NCBI GenBank assembly: GCA_029339195.1
Contig: JAPTJF010000018.1
Coordinates: 124,001-188,000, forward strand
Origin: Micractinium sp. NFX-FRZ
Lineage: Eukaryota; Chlorophyta; Trebouxiophyceae; Chlorellales; Chlorellaceae
DNA: 64,000 nt
Direction of reading: 5' to 3'
Positions 11,041 through 21,475 of the stretch are shown piece after piece (positions within the stretch are counted from its first letter, which is position 1; each line of letters opens with the position of its first letter). The position numbers and the translations under genes were made by a program. The notes below the pieces were generated by a model that ran no database searches, was not told the DNA's origin, and saw only the letters and a list, made by a program, of their open reading frames with translations.

Positions 11041-13220
11041 ATGCACCGCTGCCTGACGCGCACCGGCTTCCGAGTGCTCGCCGTGGCCCCAGCCGCCGCC
11101 ACTGCCGCCACTCCCCGCCGGCACCTGGCAGCCGCCCGCTACCTCGCGCCCCGCCCCGCCCAGCCTCGCCGCCGCTGGCTCGCCACCACCGTCGCAGGCA
11201 GCAGCAACAGCACCGGAGACGGCGGCAGCATGACTGTGCCTGATGGGCAGGCCCCCCTGGAAATCAAGCCACAGCTGCTGAGCGTGGCACCCATGTGAGT
11301 TCCTGGACTCCGATGGCGGCACCGGCTGCCTTGCGGCGGCGCCTGCAGCCTGCCCGGTGCCGCAGGGCTTTGCAATGCCGTCGCTCTGTTTTGCCTTGCA
11401 ATGTGCCCCGTTGCAGGGATGACATTGCTCGTGTGAGTGCATGCTGTCCTGCCCCTCGCACTTCTTGAGTTCTCGCGAGCCGCCATGCCGGTTCACGTGT
11501 GCAGTCCTGGTTCGTGCCTGACGTGTGTCGCCATGCCTGCCTGTTCATGCGCGCTGCCCTGCAGGATGGATTGGACCGATGTGTACTATCGGTAAGCAGG
11601 CCCCCCCCAGCTTGATTGCTTCTCTCGGGCTGGCCTTGCAGCTGCTGAGGCACGCACCCATGGTTGCACGTTTTGAGTTCCACTGCACCCTCTCCGCCGC
11701 TGCTGCCAACACCGCTGCTGCCCTGCTGCCCCGACACCCAAACCTCTGGCCTGCTCCCATGCGCAACATTAGAAAAGAACTCACTTGCCTTGCTTGTGCG
11801 CCCTGCCTGGGCGTAGCCCCCAAGCGTGCTCGCCTCACTTCCCGCCACAGCTGCCTCTCTGGCTTCACCGCGGGCACAGCCAAACCGCACGCCCTCTCCC
11901 CCGCAACTCCTTTCCACCTGCAGGCAGCTGGCCCGCCTGATCTCCCGCCACACCTGGCTGTACACCGAGATGGTTGTGGACCAAACCATCCTGCACTCCC
12001 CCTTCACCGACCGCTTCCTCTGGTTCCCGCCGGAGCAGCGCCCCATCGTGTGCCAGCTGGGCGGCAGCAACCCAGAGTACCTGGCGCGGGCAGCCAAGAT
12101 TGTGGAGGGGTATGGGTATGATGAGATCAACCTGAACTGCGGTGAGCTCAGCGGGGCGGCAGGCAGTGATACATGCGTGCACCGTGCAGGCAGGCGCACC
12201 CTCCCGTGCTCCAGTGCCCGCACAGCCACACGCTCCCGTGCGCCGCCGGGAGGGCAAGTGGCGGCGGCGGCGGGCGCGTCGCCTGCCGCCTGCCCACGTG
12301 CCTCACCCCCACATGTCTCACCCCCGCCCGCCCACCTGCCCCGCCGTGCCCGCAGGCTGCCCCAGCGACCGCGTGGCGGGCGCGGGGTGCTTTGGTGCCG
12401 CCATGATGCTGCAGCCGGAGCTGGTGGCGGCGTGCTGCCAGGCCATGTGCGAGGCCGTCTCCACGCCCATCACCGTCAAGTGCCGCCTGGGTGAGTGGCT
12501 GATGAAGGTTGCCAGGTCAGCCATGGGGCCTGCATGCCGCAGACACGTCGCCCATGCTGCCACCTCACCCTCACTCCTCACCAATCTCTCCTGCCCTGCT
12601 TCCGAGATCGCTTCACCCCAGTTTGCTGTACCCCCTCGCCCCATCTCACGCACAACACACCCCTGCTCCCTTCCCTGTAACCGCAGGCGTGGACAGCTTT
12701 GACTCGTACCCAGAGCTGGCCCGCTTTGTGCGGGTGGTGTCCGAGGGCTCGGGCGTCGCGCACTTTGTGGTGCACGCCCGCAAGTGTCTCCTGAAAGGTT
12801 TGAACCCGCACCAGAACCGCACCGTCCCGCCGCTGCGCTACGAGTGGGTGTGGGCCCTGAAGCGCGACTTCCCGCACCTCGACTTCTCCCTCAACGGCGG
12901 CGTGCTGACTCTGGAGGAGGTGTCGGCGGCGCTGTGCCTGGTCAATGGCAGCGGCGACGGCAGCGCAATGGAGACGGGAGAGGGAGCGGCGGCGGCAGAG
13001 GGCGCCGTGGCAGCAGAGGGAGCGGCGGCAGAGGGAGCGGCGGTAGCGGTGGAGGGAGCGGCGGCGGCGGAAGGAGGAGCGGCAGAGGCAGCGGGAGCAG
13101 CGGCGGCGGCGGGGGGCAGCGGGCGGCAAGGCATCCTGGGGGTCATGGTGGGGCGGGCAGCCTACAACATGCCCTGGGACGCGCTGGGTGAGTGGCCGCT
13201 GCTGCCGCCGCTGCTGCCCC

Positions 13221-13254
<34 letters not shown>

Positions 13255-14739
13255 GCTGCACTGCCTGTTCCTGCTCCTCCTGCTCTCCCATTGCCTATGC
13301 TGCACCCACATCAGCAGCTCCTGCCTCCCCCCCATGCCCTTGTCCCTGGTCCTCCCAGTGCTGCCGAAGTGTGTGCCCGTTGCCTCCACGCCTCCCTCTC
13401 CTCTCCCAGAGCCCCTCGTCACTTGCACTGGAGACCTCCATTTCTGCTGTGCATGCCAGCTGCCTCCCCTGCCAGCTGTCACTCACTGGCCCCCGTCCCT
13501 CCTGCCCTCCCTGCATCATGCCCCCCTCGATGCCATCCCCTCTTCCGGTCCCCTCCATGCCTCTGTTCCCCATCTCCCCTGCCATGCCCCCCTCCCTCTG
13601 CAGCCGACGCCGACCGGTCGGTGTTTGGCGCGCCCACCAACGCCGCCACCAGCCGGCGGCAAGTGCTTGCTGACTACGCTGCCTGGGCAGACTCCATGAT
13701 TGGCCACTGGCGGGTGGAGGACGATGGGCACAAGTCGCCAAATGTGCGTGGGGGCAGGGTGGGGCAGGGCATGTGAGGTGGGTGGAGCACCTGGGTTGAG
13801 GGCCATGCGGACACCATGCAGGGGTCAGGCGGGATGACAGCTGGGAGAGCAGCAGGCACCCGTTGCGGGGGCACCCCCGTAGCTGTGCTGCCCTCCTTTC
13901 CCCTTCCCTCCACAGCTTTGATCCCAAGTCTCCACCTCTTCCCTCTGGCGGTTAGGCAACGCTGGTGGAGCCGCCGCGCCACGCAGGTCCTCATGCAGAT
14001 CCCCATGTTTCTGTCTTCATAGTCACCACTTTCCCTCCTGTCCCCCATGCTTCACCCGCAGGTGCGCACGCTGGTCAAGCCGCTGCTGGGCATGTTCCAC
14101 GGAGAGCCGCGCGGCAAGAAGTGGCGGGCAGCGGTGAGGCACAGCTGGCTTGGGGGGTGGGGAGGAGCTGCGGCTGTGCCCGGGGGTGGGGCTGCTGTTG
14201 TCTGTGGTGGTTTGGGGCCCGGCCCAATGGCAGGGGCCAGCACGCTCCGTTCCATTCCCTGCCGGGTGCCGGCAGCTGGCCCCAATCCTAGGGGGCAGCA
14301 TGCCCCTATCCTGCCGGGTTCACACGGCTGGCCACCATCTGCCCCGCCTCAGCGCTCCCTGCCCAGCGCTCCCCCACTCTATCACCCCAGCCCCATGCTT
14401 CGCTCCTTTCTTTACACCCTCCCACAGGTTGATGGAGCGCTGAAGACGGCAGTGAGTGTGAGCGAGGTGCTGGAAAAGACGCTGCCTGTGCTGAAGCCAG
14501 AGACGCTGGACGCCCCGCCCCGCATGCTGGGCGCGCTGCCAGCTCAGCTGGCACACTATGCGCCTGAGCTGCCCCAAACACCAGAGACAGAAGCGTGGGG
14601 CGCTGGGCAGCCCATTGGCAGCACAGGCGGCGGCAGCAGCGGGCAGGCAGAGCGCGGCAGAGGTAGTGGGAGTGATGAGGAGCTGGGCAGCAGCGGCAGC
14701 CAGAGCAAGCGGCAGAAGCAGGAGGTGGCGGCGGCGTGA
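11041..14739 (+). CDS. dusA: tRNA-dihydrouridine(20/20a) synthase, DusA type, organelle-targeted
   Basis: FMN- and NADPH-dependent reduction of uridine to dihydrouridine in the tRNA D-loop. Exons 11041-11294, 11565-11591, 11924-12141, 12356-12490, 12687-13187, 13604-13743, 14062-14133, 14428-14739 give 552 residues. The first 60 residues are Arg/Ala-rich and fit a plastid or mitochondrial transit peptide. Core motifs in order: LSVAPMMDWTD, EINLNCGCPSDRVAGAGCFGA (active-site loop, Cys in GCFGA), ITVKCRLGVDSFDSY, CLLKGLNPHQNRTVPPLRYE (DusA signature), SLNGGV and VMVGRAAYN. A species-specific Ala/Glu/Gly insertion splits the LNGG and MVGRA strands. The C terminus past about residue 450 is disordered and ends in a basic patch (SKRQKQEVAAA). 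The 27-base second exon encodes MDWTDVYYR. The family is certain; which organelle is inferred. Confidence 0.93.
12957..13128 (+). repeat. Imperfect GGAGCGGCG coding repeat (Ala/Glu/Gly insert) in DusA
   Basis: A run of about 55 codons reading EGAAAAEGAVAAEGAAAEG and variants is inserted between conserved barrel strands of the synthase. The unit is a purine-rich 9-18-mer. It is in frame with no stop. The same kind of insertion recurs in the GT61, exonuclease 1, C2-lipase and TUL1-like genes here. Confidence 0.8.
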
Positions 14740-15331
14740 TGCCGCGCCCAGCTGGCAAAGCATGGTGGGCATTGCCAGTCAGTGTGTAGACACTTGTGTT
14801 TCCACTGTGTAATAACACTGATTTTGCATCTGTCCCAGTTGATTAAGCCCAGCAGCTGATCTGAGCGAGGTCCTTGGGCGAGGCTCTTGGAAGGAACAAG
14901 ATGTGGTGCAGGGAGGCGAGCAGGCACAGCTAGAAAGCGTGTGGCATGATAGATAGCAGACACTGTCAAGCAGCCGTCCGTGGTGCAATCACAGGTTCGC
15001 AACCTCTTGCTAGGTAAGTTGGCGTGTCCAAGCAGCGTGAGAAGTTCGGCCAGAGAGGTTTCCGGCCACGCTCAAACACCCACGATTAATTGGCAATTGC
15101 CTGCCTCCGCGTGCCCAAGCTCAGCTCAACTCGTTCTGCGGCCCTGCTTGTTTAAAAGGTGCCGCAATGCGTGTGTATGCCGCAGGCAGGGATCTCCTTG
15201 CAGCACAGCTTCCGACACAACACGGCCAACACAGGCACCGGGCGGTTTGCCCAAGACCACGATAACAGCAGGCGTTGCTGCATGCTGTGCTATGTGCTGA
15301 AGCTCTGCCCACCTGCGCATGGTCTGTGCAG
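14740..15331. other. DusA 3' UTR and leader of the ankyrin/RING gene
   Basis: TGTAA lies 69 bases after the DusA stop. A good donor (ctag-gtaagt) at 15014 could end a 5' UTR exon of the next gene, because its reading phase does not fit the coding exon at 15332. No in-frame ATG exon for that gene was located here. Confidence 0.4.
14808..14812 (+). promoter_or_regulatory. TGTAA poly(A) signal after DusA
   Basis: TGTAA lies 69 bases past the stop codon, at the position expected for the green-algal polyadenylation signal. Confidence 0.55.
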
Positions 15332-16270
15332 GCCGCTCAGTTGGACGGCCTGTTTGGGAATGCATCAGCAGTGGAACGTCGCCTGGAGCACTACAGTCAT
15401 GGAGAGCTGCTGTGCGCTACAGCGCGGGCGGGGCGCACAGATCTCATGCGCCTGCTGCTGCAGCGCCCCGGTGTGGGCGTGGACATCGCCGGCAGTGGCG
15501 ATACCACACCGCTCATGGAGGCTGCATACTTCGGCCAACAAGCCGCTCTGCAGCTGCTGCTCGACGCCGGGGCAAGGGCCAACAGCCGGAAGGTGGGCCG
15601 GCAATGCAAATTGGTTATGCCTTGTGCTCAGCTGGCTTCTTTGTGCCAATGCTCAAGGGGCTCATGCGCAGTCGTGAGATCTGCAGGTGCACTTGCATGC
15701 CTCACAACCTCTGCTGTGCAAGCACAGGCTCGCACACTGTTTAGATTTTGACTCTCTGGAATGAAGGACAATAGATGGACAGCTCTCATGGCAGCCGCCT
15801 GGCAGGGACACGATGGTTGCGTGCAGCTGCTGCTGGACAGCGGCGCAGACGCCAACTTGCACCACCGGCGTGGCAAGTCAGCACTCATGTGGGCAGCATC
15901 AAAAGGTCATGCATCCACCATTCGCCTGTTGGTGCTGGCTGGGGCGGATGTGGACCACTGTGCCAGCGACCGCAGCACGGCACTGGCACTTGCTCAGCGG
16001 GCGCACAATGGAGCAGCAGCGGTGCAGATGTTGTTGGGGGCTCAGGCAGCACAGCAGCGGTGGCAGCTTCACATCGCTAGGGCTGCGCTGGATGGAGACC
16101 AGCCCTTTACTTGCACTGTATGCTGGGCTGCACAGCGCAACGTGCTGTTCCTGCCCTGCCGCCACCTGGCAGTGTGTGTCAGCTGCTCAGAAAGGTTGGA
16201 ACGTCAGCGGCTGCCATGCCCCCACTGCCGCTCTGCCATCACAGACCACGTCGAAGTCTTCATACCGTAG
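15332..16270 (+). CDS. Ankyrin-repeat RING-finger E3 ubiquitin ligase (5' end unresolved)
   Basis: Two exons are secure, 15332-15592 and 15767-16270, joined in phase as SRK/DNRWTAL and giving about 254 residues. Three to four ankyrin repeats are visible: ELLCATARAGRTDLMRLLLQ, TPLMEAAYFGQQAALQLLL, TALMAAAWQGHDGCVQLLL and SALMWAASKGHASTIRLLV. A C-terminal C3HC4 RING follows: CTVCWAAQRNVLFLPCRHLAVCVSC, then CPHCRSAI, ending DHVEVFIP. This layout is that of plant and algal ubiquitin ligases in which ankyrins bind substrate and the RING recruits the E2. No ATG precedes the first exon in frame, so at least one 5' exon is missing from the model. The other junction is an unusual acceptor (gaatgaag) preceded by a weak pyrimidine tract. 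Confidence 0.85.
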
Positions 16271-17110
16271 CCTGTGGCGAGATTTGGGCAGTAACCAAAT
16301 GGTAGGCATGTTGGTGGACCATTGAGGCATCTGCCAAATACGGCCCTCATGACACTGCATCCACTTGCCACCAGAGCTACTGCAAGCACATTGCAATTGA
16401 TGTTGGGGTTCTAGCTTTCTTGCGCGTTCCCTGCCCCAGTTGCTGGCCCCCCACCTCACTTCCCCCTCCAGCCGATCCCTGCAGTGTTCAGCTTGTGTAC
16501 TTGCATGCCGCCCCTCCCCCCCCATGCTTGTGCTTTCACCTGCTTGCCAGTACTGGTCCCTGGTGTGCTGGCTGGCTGCATGTACAGCTGATCGCAGCCT
16601 CAATGCCACCCATAGCATAGCCTGCCCCCATCCTCACCACAGTTGCCCTCGCACTGTTCAGCTCAGAGGCAGGCTTGCAAGGATGCGGGGCACCAAGCGG
16701 CGGTCAAGAGTTGTTTTAAGCACCGTGCCGTGCAATACAAAACAGCATACTGCAGCAATGGGCTGCAGCGTGATGAGAGGTCCGAGCGTGTTTCGCTCTG
16801 GACGACGTGCGCTGCACCATGGGATGCAGCATACGAGGGGGATACCAATGCAATGAGGGGTGTGGAAAGGTAGAACAGAGGAGCGTGAGGGTGAGGTGAG
16901 GAGGGGCCCACCAGGTGGGGCGGGTGCGACGTGCCGCGTCAACAGAGGCGGGCAGGGAGAGGAGCGGGAGGTGTGAGCAAGGCAGGCCAGCAAAATAGAG
17001 CCAGCCTCATGGGAGGCGGGAACAGATAAGCGGTCAGCAGGAGGTCTTCAAGGGGCAACAAGGCAGCAGGTAGAGAAGGCAGCGGGGTGCAGAGAAAGTG
17101 AGCGGGGCCG
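16271..17110. other. Convergent 3' flanks
   Basis: This lies between the RING gene on plus and the small acidic gene on minus, which converge. No exon is recognised. It should contain both 3' UTRs. Confidence 0.5.
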
Positions 17111-17566
17111 TCACTGCTGCTGGAGGCAGTACTGGTAGAGGGAGCCACCTGCAGCCAGGTCGTCCCAAAACGTGGCCGCCACAAGTGTTGCGCCGTCGGG
17201 CTGCTGCTGCTGCTGCTGCTCGTGCTGCGGGGGGTGCTGCGGGGCCGCGGGGCTCTGGGCTGCAGCGGCGGCCCCGGAGCGGTGCGGGGCGGAGCAGGCG
17301 TCGTCTGCCAGGTCGAGCATGGAGGCTTCCAGCCCGGCAGCGCCGCTGTAAGAGCAGCCCGGGCTGCTGGTGCACAGGCTGTCCGCATCGTCTTCATCAT
17401 ACAGGTCGGCCGCCTGCGGGGCCTGAGGCTTCAGCAGCTTCTGCCGCTTCCAGGCCCAGGGGCCCGCCGCCGCGCCGTCTGTGGATGCAGCCGCGATTGC
17501 TGCCGGCTGCGCGGAGGTCCCCAGGTCAACGGGGTCCAGCTCCAGGAAGCTGTCAAAGGCGGCCAT
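17111..17566 (-). CDS. Small acidic, disordered protein of unknown function
   Basis: Single open frame of 151 residues beginning MAAFDSFLELDPVDLGTSAQ, with an acidic patch (ADLYDEDDADSL), a run of six Gln and the ending GGSLYQYCLQQQ. A ctgcag acceptor 9 bases before the ATG hints at an intron in the 5' UTR. The frame stays open at high GC and the first ATG is well placed opposite the divergent cyclin gene, which supports it being real. No domain is recognised. Hydrophobic residues set in acidic context at both ends (FDSFLELDP, FWDDLAAGGSLYQY) resemble activation or co-activator-binding peptides, but that is inference. Confidence 0.55.
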   Translation of the reverse strand: MAAFDSFLELDPVDLGTSAQPAAIAAASTDGAAAGPWAWKRQKLLKPQAPQAADLYDEDDADSLCTSSPGCSYSGAAGLEASMLDLADDACSAPHRSGAAAAAQSPAAPQHPPQHEQQQQQQPDGATLVAATFWDDLAAGGSLYQYCLQQQ

Positions 17567-18158
17567 GGCGTGTGTCTGCAGGGGAAAGGGGAGGGACGCA
17601 CGAACTGTGTTTGAACTGAGCGATCATGCAGCTGGGCGTGTGGGCTGCCTGGGCCCCCCGCAGGCCGCAGCCGGCCCCAGCAGCGCTTCAGTGACCATGC
17701 ACAGGCTGTGACGCGTGCGAGAGGGGCAGCAGGAGCGTGCTCACCGTTTGTGGGGACTGGGGAGGGTGGGGGCTGTAGGGCACTGCGGTGGCGACAAAGC
17801 GGGGCTCAGACTGAACTTCGAAGCGATCTGGAACGCGGGCTGCTGCCGTCTGGCGCCGACGACAGGGCCGCGCCATTTGCACCGAAGCAGGCTCAGCAGC
17901 AGGAGTCTCCTCGAGTCCGCCGCCTGAATTACCCGCACCCCATTCTGACGCTCGCTCCCACACTCCCTGCACCTCCGCTGAGCCCCGCACGCGCGCCTGT
18001 AGGAGGCGCGTTTCACCCTTCCCCGCTGGGGACTTCTCCACAGCCCAGCCGCCAGCCGTTCAGCCGCTAGGCACCTTCACAGCCTCAGCGGCGCGCCCGT
18101 GGGGCGGGGCGCCTCCCCGGCCGCTCTTCCAGCCTCCCCTCTTCTCCTCCGCGACAAA
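17567..18158. promoter_or_regulatory. Divergent intergenic region, probable bidirectional promoter
   Basis: The 592 bases separate the start of the acidic protein (minus) and of cyclin T (plus). Both genes read outward, so this is their shared upstream DNA. No defined TATA or known motif can be claimed. Confidence 0.45.
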
Positions 18159-19952
18159 ATGTCACGCTTACACCGGTTCCACCTGCTCACAGTGGAGCAG
18201 GTGCAGAACAGCCCCAGCCGGGCAGATGGGGTGCCCGAGAGCATGGAGCACCGCCGCCGCAAGCTGGCGGCGCAACACATGCGCGACATCAGCTTCAAGT
18301 TTAAGATGTGAGTGCGCCCAGGCGCAGGCACAGACGTACTGAGGCGCATTGGCTCAGAGGAGGGTGCCGGGACGGAGCAGAGCTCTGCCTCTGCCGGCGC
18401 CGGCCCTGCCTGCTTGCGGGTCCCCCGCTTGCCTGCCCACGCCATACACGGTGCTGAGCTTGCCCGCTCGCGCGGGCCCCTGCTGCCCCCCATCCGCCCA
18501 CACCTCACAACAGGGGCATCACCACCTGGGCGATTGCTGTCACGTTCTTCAACCGCTTCTATGCGCGGAAGAGCATGAAGAAGAACAACACCTTCGTGAG
18601 TGGCTCTGGGTGCTGCCTCTCAGTGCTGGCTGTGTTCTGACGTTTGTGGTGGGAGGCAGCCGGGCGCGCTTCCCTCGTGTGACGCGCCTGCGGGGAAAGC
18701 AGGGAAGCCATGGTTGGCAAAACACTAGCAGGCAGGCAGGCGGCAGGTGTTTCAGAAAGGGCCGGCTGGCAGGCACGTAGGCAAACTGGGGCAGGAAGGC
18801 TGACGTGCAAGCAGGCCAGCAGAGCAAGCACCTGCTCAGGTGGGGCCGGCTGGCAGGCAGACAGGCAAGCATTTGGGACAGGCATCATCCGATCCAGCTG
18901 CTGGGGCAGGCAGGGCAGGGTGCCAGGCCAGGCCAGGTCACGCGAGGGCAATGGGGCAAGGCGTTGTGCAACAGCCCAAAGGGTCAACCTATTGATGATG
19001 AGGCACTCCTGCTGCGCTGCTGCGTTGCTGGGCTATGGCTGTGTGCTTGGAAAAGGGAGAGGTTATAAGAGCAGAGGAAGCGAAGCCGAGAGTGCTACAG
19101 GAGGAGCAGTGATTTGCGCCTGCAGCGCATGCAGAGGCATCTAGCTGCTGCACTGTTCGGGGCAGCCTCTCCCCGCCCTCCTGCCGCATCACTCCCGCCC
19201 ACCCGCCAGGCGGCGCTGCGCTCCCTGCCCCCTTCCGCCCGCCTGCCCCTGCACACCACAAACGCTCCTGCCTGTGCACCGCGCCGTCTCGTTTCGCCCT
19301 GCGCAGGTCGTTGCCTGCGCCTCGCTCTTCCTGGCTGGCAAGGTGAACGACGAGGCGCGGCCCCACGACAAGCTGTCCAACGAGCTGATCAAGGCGTGGT
19401 TTGGCAAGGACAACCCGCAGCTGCTGGCAATGCAGGCGGAGTACCGCGCGCTGCAGGGGCGCACGGTGGCGCAGCTGCGCGCGGGCATGCCGCCCACGGC
19501 GGGCGGCACGCCGCAGGCGACGCCGCTGGCCCCCCACCTGCCCGCCTTCTACACCACCATGTACGAGGCGGTGCTGGAAGCTGAGCGGGCGCTGCTGTAC
19601 ACCGTGGGCTTTGACTTCAACGTGGAGATCATCCACACCTGGCTGGCCCGCCTGCTCAACCGCCCGCGCTTCAAGGCCATGGGCCTCAAGGAGAACAAGC
19701 TCTTCCAGCAGCACCTGATTGGCATCGCCAACGACGTGTACCACAAGGACGGCACCATGGTCCTGCAGGTGTGCTGCGGGGCAGGCAGGCGCTGGTGCCG
19801 GGTGCCGGGTGGCGTGCATGTCGGGGCCGCGGGGCGTGGCAGGGAACGTGCGGGAAGGAGCCTAGGAAGCAGGGCGGCATGCGGGCAGCATTGCCAGTGC
19901 TACGGCACCCCCCGGTGCTGCATGTGGGCACAGGATGGGCTCCTGCCCACGC

Positions 19953-19983
<31 letters not shown>

Positions 19984-20885
19984 CGTCTCCTCCCGCCGCC
20001 CCTCCTCACACCCCGCTCTCCCCACCCCTCCTCACGCTCCCCCTCACCCCGTTTTCTCTTCCTTTCTTTCCTTTCTCTCCGCTGCAGTACCCCACCGAGA
20101 AGGTTGCCCTGGCCGCCTTCTACCTGGTGTTCAAGGCGGTGAAGACGCACAAGATCAAGGACATCCCGCTGCCGGAGCCGGGGGCCGACGGGCGGCCGTG
20201 GTATGTGGAGGAGGGCCTGAGCCAGGCGGAGTGCGTGGAGATCACCACGCGCTTCACCGACCGCCTGTACAGCGACAACAAGGGCGGGGCGGGGCAGCGC
20301 AAGGCGGGCGGCGGGGCGCCCAGCGCGCAGCCAGCGGCCAGCGGCGCCGCCAGCACAGCCATGCTGGGCGCCTGCGAGAGCGCGGCGTACAGCGGGGCAC
20401 CCACAGTGGGCACGGTGGGCGGCATTGGCGGGCGCAGCGAGCTGCTGTCTGACGGGGCTGGGGAGCACACGTCGGCGCCGCGCCCGCTGGGCAGCGACGG
20501 CCACGCCGCGATGTCGGGCGTGGGCAGCAAGCGGCCTGCAGACGGGCAGCCCGGCAGCACGCCGGGCACGCACACAGGCGCCGCTGCAGCGGCCGCAGCA
20601 GGCGCAGCGGCGGCAGGGCAGGGGCAGCAGTACCCGGCCAAGCGGGCGCGTGTGGAGCAGGTGGCGGCTGGCTCAAACGAGGCCACCAGCTCCGCTGTGC
20701 ACCCCTCGCTGGTGGGCGGCACCAGCCAGCACTCGCCCGCCTGCAACGGCACCGCCGCTGCCGCGCTTGCGGCTGCAGCAAAGGCAGCGCCTGCTGCGGC
20801 CGCTGTGGCTGCTGCTGCCGCCTCTGCGCCTGCTGAAGACAGTGAGAAGGAGGAGGGGGAGCTAGAGGAGGGAGAGCTGGCGTGA
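18159..20885 (+). CDS. Cyclin T/K-like transcriptional cyclin (P-TEFb type)
   Basis: Exons 18159-18307, 18514-18595, 19307-19768, 20088-20885 give 496 residues. The first cyclin fold contains NSPSRADGVPESMEHRRRK, MRDISFKFKMGITTWAIAVTFFNRFYARKSMKKNNTFVVACASLFLAGKVNDEAR, which is the cyclin T/K/L signature. The second fold has LLYTVGFDFNVEIIHTWL, IANDVYHKDGTMVLQYPTEKVALAAFYLV. Such cyclins activate CDK9/CDK12-type kinases that phosphorylate the RNA polymerase II C-terminal domain. An insertion of about 45 residues (AMQAEYRALQGRTVAQLRAG onward) sits between the folds. The C-terminal 230 residues are Ala/Gly-rich, contain a basic stretch (PAKRARVEQ, possible nuclear signal) and end in EKEEGELEEGELA, as in plant cyclin T. 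The CDK partner cannot be told from this window. Confidence 0.9.
18755..18880 (+). repeat. Direct repeat in cyclin intron
   Basis: ggccggctggcaggc occurs near 18762 and again near 18845, each followed by related aggcaaac/aggcaagc text. This is an imperfect tandem duplication of roughly 83 bases inside the 711-base intron. Confidence 0.6.
19957..19984 (+). repeat. CCTG microsatellite
   Basis: About seven tandem gcct units lie in the last cyclin intron. Confidence 0.8.
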
Positions 20886-21475
20886 GCCGCTCCCCTCCCC
20901 CCTCCTCCTCTACTCGTCATGCTCAGTCAGTACTTTACTCTCCTGGCCGCAGCCTGCAAGCTGGCCCAGCATTCGCGGTGCTGGCCCCGCCGGCACATCC
21001 TAGCCCCGTACACGCCAGCCCCACTCTAGCAGGCACTGCGGGGCCTAGTAGGCCCCGGCTGCTCTGCCTTCCATCAACCCAACCCCTCCCTCTCATCAAC
21101 TGCTCCTCAATTCCTGTTCCCCCCCTCTGCTTCCCACATCTTTCCGCTGACGCCCCGCTCTCCCCCCTTTGTGCTCCGCTCTGCCTCTGTCCAACTCGTC
21201 TGAACTGACCTTCTACCTCTCCTCTTCGAGATTTTCCGCGCTCCAAACAGTGGGCTGCCTGCCGCCTTGTGTAACAGTAGCAAGGCACATGCAAGGGTGT
21301 CAAGATCACAGTTGTGGGCACGGGGAAGCTGAGGTACATGAATGGGGGAGGAGTAAGGTAGGAAAGTTGGTGAAACGGCGGAGAGACAGACGGAGCGGGA
21401 AGCAAACATCAGCAGCAAACGAGAAGAGCTGACAAGGCCGGGAGCCGGCCAGGGAGCCAGCGGAGGCGCCAGCGC
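20886..21475. other. Convergent 3' flanks of cyclin T and GT61
   Basis: A pyrimidine-rich stretch between converging genes. TGTAA at 21270-21274 may be the cyclin poly(A) signal, implying a 3' UTR of about 390 bases. No exon is recognised. Confidence 0.5.
21270..21274 (+). promoter_or_regulatory. TGTAA candidate poly(A) signal, cyclin gene
   Basis: It is the only TGTAA I noticed downstream of the cyclin stop, about 385 bases after it. Confidence 0.4.
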
